Assembly (NCBI GenBank): GCA_949511625.1
Contig: CATFEX010000022.1
Coordinates: 1-64,000, forward strand
Direction of reading: 5' to 3'
Source: UBA11891 sp003533785
GTDB taxonomy: Bacteria > Bacteroidota > Bacteroidia > Flavobacteriales > Flavobacteriaceae
DNA: 64,000 nucleotides
Part shown: positions 1-7,306 of the stretch, in pieces
Position numbering within the stretch: position 1 is the first letter of the stretch
Layout: each line of letters starts with the position of its first letter
The notes under the pieces: generated by a model
What the model saw: only the letters and a program-made list of their open reading frames with translations
Told to the model about the DNA's origin: nothing
Database searches by the model: none
Made by a program: the position numbers and the translations under genes

Positions 1-2033
1 TCATTAATGGCATATGGATCGAAAGTGGCTCCAAAATTTATTCTCATTTTATTTTTTAAAATATTTAGTCCGGAAGTCATTCGTATGGGTGCCAAATTCA
101 ATGAATCAGCGACCATGTTGTAGCTGGTGGAGAGATTGAGGTTGTTGAGTAATTTAATTTTTTTTAATTCCGTTTTTGTAGTGTCTTTATCAATGACTTT
201 CGCTTCAAAATTGTTACTCAAACTAATACCTATACTGCTAGAAAAACCACGACTGGGAGTTCCATACAATGAATTCTCAAATCGGGTATACTCTCTTGTA
301 TTCCCATCTGCATCAATAATATACTCGTCATAGTATTGATCGAAACTTGGATTATTACTGTAGGTAATGGATGGACGTAGGGTATGGCGAATGGACTGTA
401 TTCGACTGTTTTTTTTAAAATTAATCGTTCCGTAGATTGTTGTCCCGAAACTCGCTCCGAAGCTGTATTGACGAAAAGCACTGAACTTGGATAAAGTATC
501 TTTAGTTGCTGCTCCTAGGACAGGATCATAATCATTGTAACGAATTATTCTGGGTGACCAAACCTCGTTGTAATTAGCATTAGTAGAAACGCTGATGTAT
601 TTAAACAATTTGAAATTGGTCGAAACAGGAATGGTATGTCGCACACCTGCTTTTGCTTTATCAAACATCCCTGTTTTGAATAATTGATCCTCTTGAACAA
701 TCAACCTTTGCTCGGCTTGTGTTGAATATTGAAAATTAATATTTTGAATAAATCCCTTTTTGGGTCGATCCTTGGGTGCAAATGGAAAAATACGATCCAA
801 ATTTGCCTGTAGGGTAGGAAGTGTTAAATTAACCAGTTTGGTTCTTGAGTTTTGAGAGAGGGCAGTTGTTAATGATAAATTTACTCGAGGTGCTTTTGGG
901 AATGTTTTGGAATAGGAAATAGACGAACTCAGATTATTGTTTAAAAAGTTTGGCGAGTTTAATTGATTTACGGATTGCTGATAATAATCACTACTTCCAT
1001 AATTTACCGATGCAGAAAACGTTGAGTTGGGGCTTGATTTGGGGTCTTTACTATGCGACCATCTCAGATTGGAGACAGTAGATTTAGAATACCCCGGCAG
1101 CCCACGTTCACCCGAAACCAAATTCTCAAACCGGAAGCTTAATGTTCCATTGTATTTATAGCGCTTTTTGTAGCTGGTGTCAAAACGCATTCCATAACTT
1201 CCATTGGTGAAATAATCCCCAGTCAAAGCGAGATTGAAATATTCCGATAGATTGAAATAATACCCGCCATTCTGAATGGCATAACCTCGATTGTTATTTT
1301 CGCTGATTGATGGAAACAGAAAGCCAGATGCCAATTCTTGATTGGATGGAAAATAAGAAAAGGGCAGTGCAATTGGTGTGGGAACATCAAAGATGTACAT
1401 ATTGGTCAAGCCAGTGACAATCTTTCCTCCAGGAATTAATTTTGCTTTTCGGGTCTTAAAATAATAATCGGCACTTTCTAAGTCTCCCGCCGTAGTTACC
1501 TTAGCCCCACTGAGGTAGTAAACAGAATCATTTTCTTTTTTGGTAAAGGCTGAATAAACATTCATTCCAGATTGAGCTGTTTTTGAGTTCCAGATCAAAG
1601 CTTTTTGTGTTTCAAAATTATACCGTATTGAATCGGGGTTTACTTCGTTGGGCCCCTGCTTAAAATAGGGGAATTGGCTAAGTTCTCCTAGGCTGTCAGC
1701 AATGCGTCCAGCATAGACGTCTTTGGTTTTATAATCCAAGACGATGATGCCTGCTTTCAATGTAATATCTTGATAATATAGTTCGGCTTCATCGATTAAG
1801 TAGAGTTTGTTTTCTCGCCGGTTGATGTTTACTTTTTCCTTGGCAGTGTATTTTACTTTGTCAAGGAGTAAAGGTTCTTTAACTAGGCTGTCTATTGGCT
1901 TTTCAGCTAAGGAAAGACTATCGACGATCTCAATTCGATTGTCTTCAATATCTAGAGGTGTTGTTTGAGTCCAGAGCATCCCAGAATAGAAAACTATTAA
2001 CAGTTCAAGTGTATAAAAAGACTTTGTATGCAA
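1..2033 (-). CDS. lptD: LPS-assembly protein LptD (OstA family), partial
   Basis: Outer-membrane beta-barrel protein that inserts lipopolysaccharide into the outer leaflet. The reading frame is open from about 2033 to the window edge, so the C-terminus is missing. The N-terminal part has the OstA-like region (an alternation of short strands containing KLYLIDEAELYYQD and DYKTKDVYAG). The last visible residues include FGATFDPYAIN, typical of the barrel of Bacteroidota LptD. No ATG gives a signal peptide; a TTG at 2033 yields HTKSFYTLELLIVFYSG, a plausible export signal, whereas the first ATG (about 1980) would remove it. It is divergent from the amidase gene with about 50 bp between starts. The start codon is uncertain; the family assignment is firm. 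Confidence 0.85.
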   Translation of the reverse strand, partial: MHTKSFYTLELLIVFYSGMLWTQTTPLDIEDNRIEIVDSLSLAEKPIDSLVKEPLLLDKVKYTAKEKVNINRRENKLYLIDEAELYYQDITLKAGIIVLDYKTKDVYAGRIADSLGELSQFPYFKQGPNEVNPDSIRYNFETQKALIWNSKTAQSGMNVYSAFTKKENDSVYYLSGAKVTTAGDLESADYYFKTRKAKLIPGGKIVTGLTNMYIFDVPTPIALPFSYFPSNQELASGFLFPSISENNNRGYAIQNGGYYFNLSEYFNLALTGDYFTNGSYGMRFDTSYKKRYKYNGTLSFRFENLVSGERGLPGYSKSTVSNLRWSHSKDPKSSPNSTFSASVNYGSSDYYQQSVNQLNSPNFLNNNLSSSISYSKTFPKAPRVNLSLTTALSQNSRTKLVNLTLPTLQANLDRIFPFAPKDRPKKGFIQNINFQYSTQAEQRLIVQEDQLFKTGMFDKAKAGVRHTIPVSTNFKLFKYISVSTNANYNEVWSPRIIRYNDYDPVLGAATKDTLSKFSAFRQYSFGASFGTTIYGTINFKKNSRIQSIRHTLRPSITYSNNPSFDQYYDEYIIDADGNTREYTRFENSLYGTPSRGFSSSIGISLSNNFEAKVIDKDTTKTELKKIKLLNNLNLSTSYNMVADSLNLAPIRMTSGLNILKNKMRINFGATFDPYAIN

Positions 2034-2053
2034 GATGAATAATCCTAAATTTG
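2024..2053 (+). promoter_or_regulatory. Bacteroidota-type promoter for the amidase gene
   Basis: TTG at 2024-2026, a 19-nt spacer and TAAATTTG at 2046-2053 match the flavobacterial consensus TTG-N17-23-TAnnTTTG. Transcription would begin near 2058, which rules out the upstream TTG at 2051 as start and supports ATG 2084. Confidence 0.6.
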
Positions 2054-2083
2054 TTGGGACTGACGTTGAACTGCGCTAAATTA

Positions 2084-3223
2084 ATGATAATTTACCTACT
2101 TCGATTGAATTTCATAGGGATTGCGAAATTTTTAAGAAATAGTATTCTACAGGGATTTCTCCTTGCATTATTAATTTTTCTTCCCATTACTGATCTGTAT
2201 TCCCAAGAACCTTTCATTGTTGTATTGGACGCTGGGCATGGTGGTAAAGACCCCGGAAACAAAGGCTTTAATAGCAAGTACTACGAAAAAAAGATTGCCC
2301 TCAATATTGCCTTAGCAACCGGTCGGAAACTTGAGAAGACGCTTGGAATAAAAGTTATTTATACTCGAAAGACTGATGTCTTTGTGGATTTAATTAAACG
2401 AGCTGAAATTGCAAATAAAGCAGATGCTGATTTATTTGTTTCCATACATTGTGATGCACATACTTCTCAAGCATATGGGGCCGGAACTTTTGTCCTAGGT
2501 CTGCATGCGAATCAAAGAAACTTTGAGGTGTCCAAACGGGAGAACTCGGTTATTTTCTACGAAGAAAATTTCGAAAAAAACTACGAGGGGTTTGACCCCA
2601 ACAATCCCGAATCGGTGATTGGTCTCACTCTGATGCAAGAAACATATAACAATCAAAGTATCGTAGCCGCTGATAAAATCCAGAAACGATTTGTACGAAA
2701 TCTTGGTAGAAAAGATAGAACCGTTAAACAAGCTGGCTTTATCGTCTTGAAGTATACCTACATGCCTAGTGTATTGGTAGAAACCGGTTTTTTAACCAAT
2801 GCGAAAGAAGGGTCGTATCTCAATTCTTCAAGAGGCCAATCTGAAATGGCAAATACCATTGCTGACGCAATTATAGACTATAAAAATACTTTACAAAAGA
2901 GTGTTGTCAATACCATACAATCGAAGCAACCTACAAAAAATATAGTTATTACAGCCTCTGAGCCTGCTATCCAATTTAGAGTCCAGATTGCAGCAAGTCA
3001 AAATAAGTTAGAACCAAAACCTTTTAATTTCAAGGGATTGTCTCCTATTTATAGAAATAAAAAAGGGAAAATGTACCGCTATTATTACGGAGAGACAACC
3101 GATTTTGAAAAAGCAAAAAAATGGATTCGAGTCGCAAAACGTAAAGGGTATAAAAACGCATTTGTAGTTGCGTTTTCGGGGGATAAAAAAATACCATTGG
3201 CAGAGGCGCTGAAGAAAAAATAA
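2084..3223 (+). CDS. N-acetylmuramoyl-L-alanine amidase (Amidase_3) with C-terminal SPOR-like region
   Basis: Zinc-dependent hydrolase that cleaves the amide bond between MurNAc and the peptide stem of peptidoglycan, acting in the periplasm during cell separation. It has an N-terminal hydrophobic signal segment (about residues 20-38), then the zinc-site motif DAGHGG at residues 49-54, SIHCDAH in the middle and SVLVETGFLTN near the end of the catalytic domain. The last 80 residues (from FRVQIAAS) look like a SPOR-type peptidoglycan-binding module. I choose ATG 2084 (379 aa) rather than the longer TTG start at 2051, because the latter lies inside the predicted promoter. It diverges from lptD and is followed immediately by the MlaD-like gene, an arrangement seen in flavobacteria. 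Confidence 0.88.
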   Translation: MIIYLLRLNFIGIAKFLRNSILQGFLLALLIFLPITDLYSQEPFIVVLDAGHGGKDPGNKGFNSKYYEKKIALNIALATGRKLEKTLGIKVIYTRKTDVFVDLIKRAEIANKADADLFVSIHCDAHTSQAYGAGTFVLGLHANQRNFEVSKRENSVIFYEENFEKNYEGFDPNNPESVIGLTLMQETYNNQSIVAADKIQKRFVRNLGRKDRTVKQAGFIVLKYTYMPSVLVETGFLTNAKEGSYLNSSRGQSEMANTIADAIIDYKNTLQKSVVNTIQSKQPTKNIVITASEPAIQFRVQIAASQNKLEPKPFNFKGLSPIYRNKKGKMYRYYYGETTDFEKAKKWIRVAKRKGYKNAFVVAFSGDKKIPLAEALKKK

Positions 3224-3228
3224 TGGTA

Positions 3229-3256
3229 TTGTCCCAGTATTTATTTTGTACATTTG
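3229..3256 (+). promoter_or_regulatory. Bacteroidota-type promoter for the MlaD-like gene
   Basis: TTG at 3229-3231, a 17-nt spacer and TACATTTG at 3249-3256 fit the flavobacterial promoter consensus. The element overlaps the end of the amidase gene and the ATG at 3223, so it argues for the TTG start at 3274. Confidence 0.55.
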
Positions 3257-3273
3257 ATCAACACTCATTACAA

Positions 3274-4224
3274 TTGAAACTAACTAAAGAAATTAAAACA
3301 GCCCTCGTAGTTATCCTAGGGATACTTACGTTTTTGTGGGGCTTTGATTTTCTCAAAGGCAAGTCTTTATTCAACAAAGAAAAAGTTATATATACGGTCT
3401 ATGACGAAATTGAAGGGCTGGTCAATGGAGCTAAGGTTTCTATTAATGGCCTTTCGGTAGGTAAAATTACACAAATCGACTTTTTACCAGGCTCGACAAA
3501 AATTTTAGTGACGATGAGCATTCGGAATAACCTCTCCTTCACCAATAAAAGTGAAGCCATGTTATATGAAACTGGTTTAATTGGTGGTAAAGCCATTTCA
3601 ATTATTCCTGATTTTTCTACATCGATCCCAGTAAAATCTGGAGACACCCTAGTTGCTATAACTAAACCAGGCCTCACCGAACTACTCAACCAACAAATAG
3701 CACCTTTACAACAAAAAATTACGAGTACACTAACAAGTGTAGATTCTCTTTTTGCAGGGGTAAGTAATGTACTCAATAAGGACTCCCAAACAAATTTGAA
3801 AAATACCTTAGCATTGGTTTCTGAGACAGCAAAAAATGCTAATATGGCAACCAATTCAATTGCCACATTACTAAGTGAAAACGAACAATCCCTTGCCAAC
3901 TCCTTCGCCAATATCGAGAACACCTCTAGTAATTTATCACAAATTACAGATTCTCTCAGTGGGGTGAATATCAAGAGAGTGATTGAAGAATACGAATCCA
4001 TTGCAATGAATATGAATAAGCTATTAGAAGCTTTGAATCAAGAAGAGGGAACAGCGGGTAAGTTGCTTAAAAACGATTCCCTATACAAGAATCTAAATCA
4101 CACTGTAGAAGAACTTGGTCAATTAATTACAGATCTCAAAGAAAACCCGAAACGGTATGTTCATTTTTCTTTGTTTGGTAAAAAGAACGAGCCCTATACT
4201 AATTCAACAACTAAGGATAAATAA
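3274..4224 (+). CDS. MlaD/MCE-family lipid transport protein
   Basis: Membrane-anchored MCE-domain protein, expected to carry phospholipids between the membranes as the substrate-binding part of an ABC-type system. One N-terminal transmembrane helix (TALVVILGILTFLWGFDFL) is followed by the MCE domain (YDEIEGLVNGAKVSINGLSVGKI) and a long helical, Asn/Ser/Leu-rich tail likely to be coiled coil. Two starts are possible: ATG 3223, which overlaps the amidase stop as TAATG, or TTG 3274. I prefer 3274 because MCE proteins of this group begin with a charged K-L-x-x-E-I-K-T segment directly before the helix, which is what follows TTG 3274. No ATPase or permease partner is adjacent; the LolD-like ATPase at 36 kb is not linked. 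Confidence 0.82.
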   Translation: MKLTKEIKTALVVILGILTFLWGFDFLKGKSLFNKEKVIYTVYDEIEGLVNGAKVSINGLSVGKITQIDFLPGSTKILVTMSIRNNLSFTNKSEAMLYETGLIGGKAISIIPDFSTSIPVKSGDTLVAITKPGLTELLNQQIAPLQQKITSTLTSVDSLFAGVSNVLNKDSQTNLKNTLALVSETAKNANMATNSIATLLSENEQSLANSFANIENTSSNLSQITDSLSGVNIKRVIEEYESIAMNMNKLLEALNQEEGTAGKLLKNDSLYKNLNHTVEELGQLITDLKENPKRYVHFSLFGKKNEPYTNSTTKDK

Positions 4225-4227
4225 GCC

Positions 4228-5562
4228 ATGATGAAAGTCTTGCCGAATATTCTTTTCTTAATATTTTTCCTGCTGGCAATTCGCTTCTTTGTGAGGAATG
4301 TTCGTAAAATCGCAGCAAACATTCATTTGGGACGCCCGGTCAATAGATTCGAAAATACCAACAAACGCTGGGCAAACATGGCACGTGTTGCTCTGGGCCA
4401 ATCCAAAATGGTGAAACGACCCATAGCAGGTATTCTCCACGTTATAGTTTATATAGGATTTGTATTGATTAATATTGAATTGATAGAAATCATTGTTGAT
4501 GGTCTATTAGGCACTCATCGAATATTTGCCCCTTATCTAGGAGGTTTATATAACCTACTCACTGGTTCTTTTGAAATTCTCGCTCTCTTGGTCTTGTTCG
4601 CTGTTGTTGTTTTTTGGTTGCGACGCAACGCTATTCGTATTGATCGTTTTAGGAAAGCTGAAATGAAAGGATGGCCCAAATGGGATGCGGACTTGATCCT
4701 TTATTTTGAAATACTATTAATGGGATTGTTCCTATCCATGAATGCCACTGATTCTTTGTTGCAACAACAAGGAGCCGAATCTTACATGCAAGCCGGATAT
4801 TTTCCTGTATCCCAATATTTAACACCTCTTTTTTCTGATTTTTCATTGCCTACTTTAATAGTTTTGGAGCGGAGTTTCTGGTGGGCTCATATTATTGGCA
4901 TTTTCATTTTCCTGAATTACCTGTACTATTCCAAACATCTTCATATTCTTTTGGCTTTCCCCAACACCTTTTTCGCCAATCTACGCCCAAAAGGTGCGTT
5001 TGCAAATAATGTTACTGTAACCCAAGAGGTTCAAATGATGATGAACCCAGAAGCCGACCCTAATGTTTCAACTTCAGACCCAACAGAAGAAGAACCTGAC
5101 ACTTTTGGTGCTGCTGATGTTACAGATTTATCTTGGATTCAATTGATGAACGCGTATACCTGTACGGAATGTGGACGATGCACTAGTGTATGTCCTGCCA
5201 ATCAAACTGGAAAAAAATTGTCCCCTCGTAAAATTATGATGGATACACGAGATCGGTTGACAGAAGTTGGTATTCATTTAGAAAATAAGGAGAAAAAAGA
5301 GGTATCGGATGGGAAAAAATTATTGGACAATTATATTACAAGAGAAGAATTATGGGCTTGTACGTCCTGCAATGCCTGTACAGAAGCCTGCCCTGTAGAT
5401 ATCGATCCTCTCTCCATCATCATGGATATGCGTCAGTATCTAGTAATGGAAGAATCGGCCGCCCCTTCGGACCTGAACGCTATGATGAGCAATATTGAAA
5501 ATAACGGAGCCCCCTGGCCTTTCAATAATCAAGACCGCCTCCTCTGGGCACAAGAAAATTAA
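4228..5562 (+). CDS. Membrane-bound (4Fe-4S) electron-transfer protein, HdrC/NarI-like
   Basis: 444-aa protein with roughly five transmembrane helices in the first 240 residues (NarI/HdrE-like) and a cytoplasmic C-terminal domain with two classical 4Fe-4S cluster motifs: CTECGRCTSVCP from residue 312 and CTSCNACTEACP from residue 378. It probably passes electrons between the quinone pool and the soluble CCG-domain protein encoded two genes downstream (6032-6811). The physiological donor and acceptor are unknown. It starts 3 bp after the MlaD-like gene and heads a run of tightly spaced plus-strand genes. The family assignment is secure from topology and cysteine motifs; the function within the cell is inference. 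Confidence 0.85.
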   Translation: MMKVLPNILFLIFFLLAIRFFVRNVRKIAANIHLGRPVNRFENTNKRWANMARVALGQSKMVKRPIAGILHVIVYIGFVLINIELIEIIVDGLLGTHRIFAPYLGGLYNLLTGSFEILALLVLFAVVVFWLRRNAIRIDRFRKAEMKGWPKWDADLILYFEILLMGLFLSMNATDSLLQQQGAESYMQAGYFPVSQYLTPLFSDFSLPTLIVLERSFWWAHIIGIFIFLNYLYYSKHLHILLAFPNTFFANLRPKGAFANNVTVTQEVQMMMNPEADPNVSTSDPTEEEPDTFGAADVTDLSWIQLMNAYTCTECGRCTSVCPANQTGKKLSPRKIMMDTRDRLTEVGIHLENKEKKEVSDGKKLLDNYITREELWACTSCNACTEACPVDIDPLSIIMDMRQYLVMEESAAPSDLNAMMSNIENNGAPWPFNNQDRLLWAQEN

Positions 5563-5577
5563 ATTAATAGTAAACGA

Positions 5578-6024
5578 ATGAAAAAAGAAGAAGCAGAAAA
5601 TTATTTGCATCAAAAGGTTGAAAACGGGGAGGTTGTAAGTCCTGTTTTACCAGAAGGCATCAAAAACTATTTGGTCGACATTGACGGAACCATTTGTGAT
5701 GATATACCCAATGAGGAACCAGAGCGTATGGCTACAGCAGAAATTTATCCCGATGCCTTGGAGACCCTAAATAAATGGTTTGAAGAAGGTCATCTCATTT
5801 GTTTTTTCACCTCACGTGTGGAAGCTCATCGTGATGTAACCGAGAAGTGGTTAAAAAGTAACGGCTTCAAATATCATAGCCTATTGATGGGAAAACCTAG
5901 GGGGGGTAATTATCATTGGATAGACAATCACCTTGTCCGTGCTACACGTTACAATGGAAAATTTACTGATTTGGTAGAAAAAGAAGTGACCATTGAGGTA
6001 TTTGATGATGGAGAACACAACTAA
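5578..6024 (+). CDS. HAD-like protein of unknown substrate
   Basis: 148-aa soluble protein containing the HAD phosphatase signature DIDGT (D34 and D36, the expected nucleophile and acid/base pair), FFTSR as motif II, a lysine in GKPRGG that could be motif III, and a later acidic cluster. Flavobacterial homologues are often labelled phosphoheptose isomerase, but I see no SIS fold or sugar-isomerase motif here, so that name is not supported. It lies between two Fe-S proteins with gaps of 15 and 7 bp, so it is almost certainly co-transcribed with them. A phosphatase or phosphotransferase activity is likely; the substrate cannot be deduced. Confidence 0.7.
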   Translation: MKKEEAENYLHQKVENGEVVSPVLPEGIKNYLVDIDGTICDDIPNEEPERMATAEIYPDALETLNKWFEEGHLICFFTSRVEAHRDVTEKWLKSNGFKYHSLLMGKPRGGNYHWIDNHLVRATRYNGKFTDLVEKEVTIEVFDDGEHN

Positions 6025-6031
6025 TCCATAA

Positions 6032-6811
6032 ATGAAAGTTCCAACTTTAGCAGAAATGACGGCTCGTGGGGAGAAACCAGAAATACTCTTTTGGGTGGGT
6101 TGTGCTGGAAGTTTTGACGATCGAGCAAAAAAAATCACTAAAGCTTTTGTGAAATTGTTAAACAAAGCCAAAGTATCTTTTGCTGTTTTAGGAACCGAAG
6201 AAAGCTGCACAGGTGATCCAGCCAAAAGGGCAGGGAATGAATTCCTCTATCAAATGCAAGCCCTTGGTAATATTGAAATGCTCAATGGATATGAAGTCAC
6301 CAAAATCGTGACTACTTGTCCACATTGTTTCAATACCATAAAAAATGAATATCCTGAGTTGGGAGGATCCTATCAAGTAATGCATCACACTCAACTCCTC
6401 AAAAGATTAGTTGAAGAAGAGCGACTTCAAATTGAGGGAGGAAGCTTTCGAGGCAAACGAATTACCTTTCATGACCCATGCTATCTGGGCAGAGCCAATG
6501 GGGTTTATGAAGCCCCAAGAACGTTGATTTCAAAACTCGATGCTGAATTGGTTGAGATGCGGAATTGTAAATCAAAGGGCTTGTGTTGTGGAGCTGGTGG
6601 AGCCCAAATGTTTAAAGAACCAGAACAAGGAATTAAAGACATTAATATTGAAAGAACTGAGCAAGCCCTTGAAGTGACTCCAGACATTATCGCTGCTGCC
6701 TGCCCCTTTTGTAATACTATGATGACAGATGGAGTCAAAAATAAAGAAAAAGAATCGGAACTACCCGTAAAAGATATTGCTGAATTAATCGCAGAAGCCG
6801 AAGAATTATAA
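6032..6811 (+). CDS. CCG-domain (Fe-S)-binding protein, HdrB/LutA-like
   Basis: 259-aa soluble protein with two cysteine-rich CCG-type domains, as in heterodisulfide reductase subunit B, GlcF and LutA. Visible cysteine motifs in order are WVGCAGSF (near residue 22), CPHCFNTIKN, HDPCYLGR, CCGAGGAQMF and ACPFCNTMM. Such domains bind unusual Fe-S clusters and act at the catalytic end of electron-transfer complexes. With the membrane Fe-S protein at 4228-5562 it makes a plausible two-subunit oxidoreductase, in which this subunit contacts the soluble substrate. The HAD-like gene sits between the two. The real substrate (disulfide, 2-hydroxyacid or other) cannot be read from the sequence. Confidence 0.82.
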   Translation: MKVPTLAEMTARGEKPEILFWVGCAGSFDDRAKKITKAFVKLLNKAKVSFAVLGTEESCTGDPAKRAGNEFLYQMQALGNIEMLNGYEVTKIVTTCPHCFNTIKNEYPELGGSYQVMHHTQLLKRLVEEERLQIEGGSFRGKRITFHDPCYLGRANGVYEAPRTLISKLDAELVEMRNCKSKGLCCGAGGAQMFKEPEQGIKDINIERTEQALEVTPDIIAAACPFCNTMMTDGVKNKEKESELPVKDIAELIAEAEEL

Positions 6812-6814
6812 GCT

Positions 6815-7297
6815 ATGAATGTCTCTTTCGAATCTCTACCAGATGAGGCAAGGGTATGGATTTATCCTTGTAATCGTTCCTTGACTGACGACGAAATAAA
6901 AAATCTAGAAGTTCGATGTGAGGAATTCCTTACCGAATGGACTGCACATGGAAGTCAATTGGAAGCCGCTTTCAAAATTGAACACAAGCGATTCATTATT
7001 CTTGGCCTTAATGAAGAATCGCAAAACGCAAGTGGATGTTCCATTGATGCCTCCGTTCATTTTATTCAAACCCTCGAGAGAGATTTCGATATTGTCCTTC
7101 TCGATAAGATGAATGTGACCTTCAAACAAGGAGACTTCTTCGCTTATAAACCTTTGGCAGAGTTTAAAAAAATGGCCAAGGATAAAGCCGTAACCAGAAA
7201 AACAATCGTGTTCAATAACTTGGTTCTCAACAAAAAAGAATTAGAAACACTTTGGGAAGTTCCTGCTTCCGAAAGTTGGCATGAACGTCTTTTTTAA
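6815..7297 (+). CDS. Conserved protein of unknown function in the Fe-S operon
   Basis: 160-aa soluble protein starting 3 bp after the CCG protein. I recognise it as a conserved flavobacterial companion of this cluster that is commonly named ABC transporter ATPase, but it has no Walker A (GxxGxGKS/T), no ABC signature and is far too short for an ATP-binding cassette, so the name is misleading. There are no membrane segments. It has a conserved-looking acidic N-terminus beginning with SFESLPDEARVWIYPCNR. Its position suggests a role with the Fe-S/HAD genes, but function is unknown. Confidence 0.72.
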   Translation: MNVSFESLPDEARVWIYPCNRSLTDDEIKNLEVRCEEFLTEWTAHGSQLEAAFKIEHKRFIILGLNEESQNASGCSIDASVHFIQTLERDFDIVLLDKMNVTFKQGDFFAYKPLAEFKKMAKDKAVTRKTIVFNNLVLNKKELETLWEVPASESWHERLF

Positions 7298-7306
7298 GTC
7301 ATCACT

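Noticed and set aside
3399..4001. 200-aa open frame on the minus strand
   Set aside because: Lies wholly antisense within the MlaD-like gene, has no recognisable domain, and mirrors codon structure of the real gene.
5578..6024. Phosphoheptose isomerase
   Set aside because: No SIS domain or isomerase motif; the DIDGT motif places it in the HAD superfamily.
6815..7297. ABC transporter ATPase
   Set aside because: No Walker A, signature or Walker B motif, and only 160 aa.
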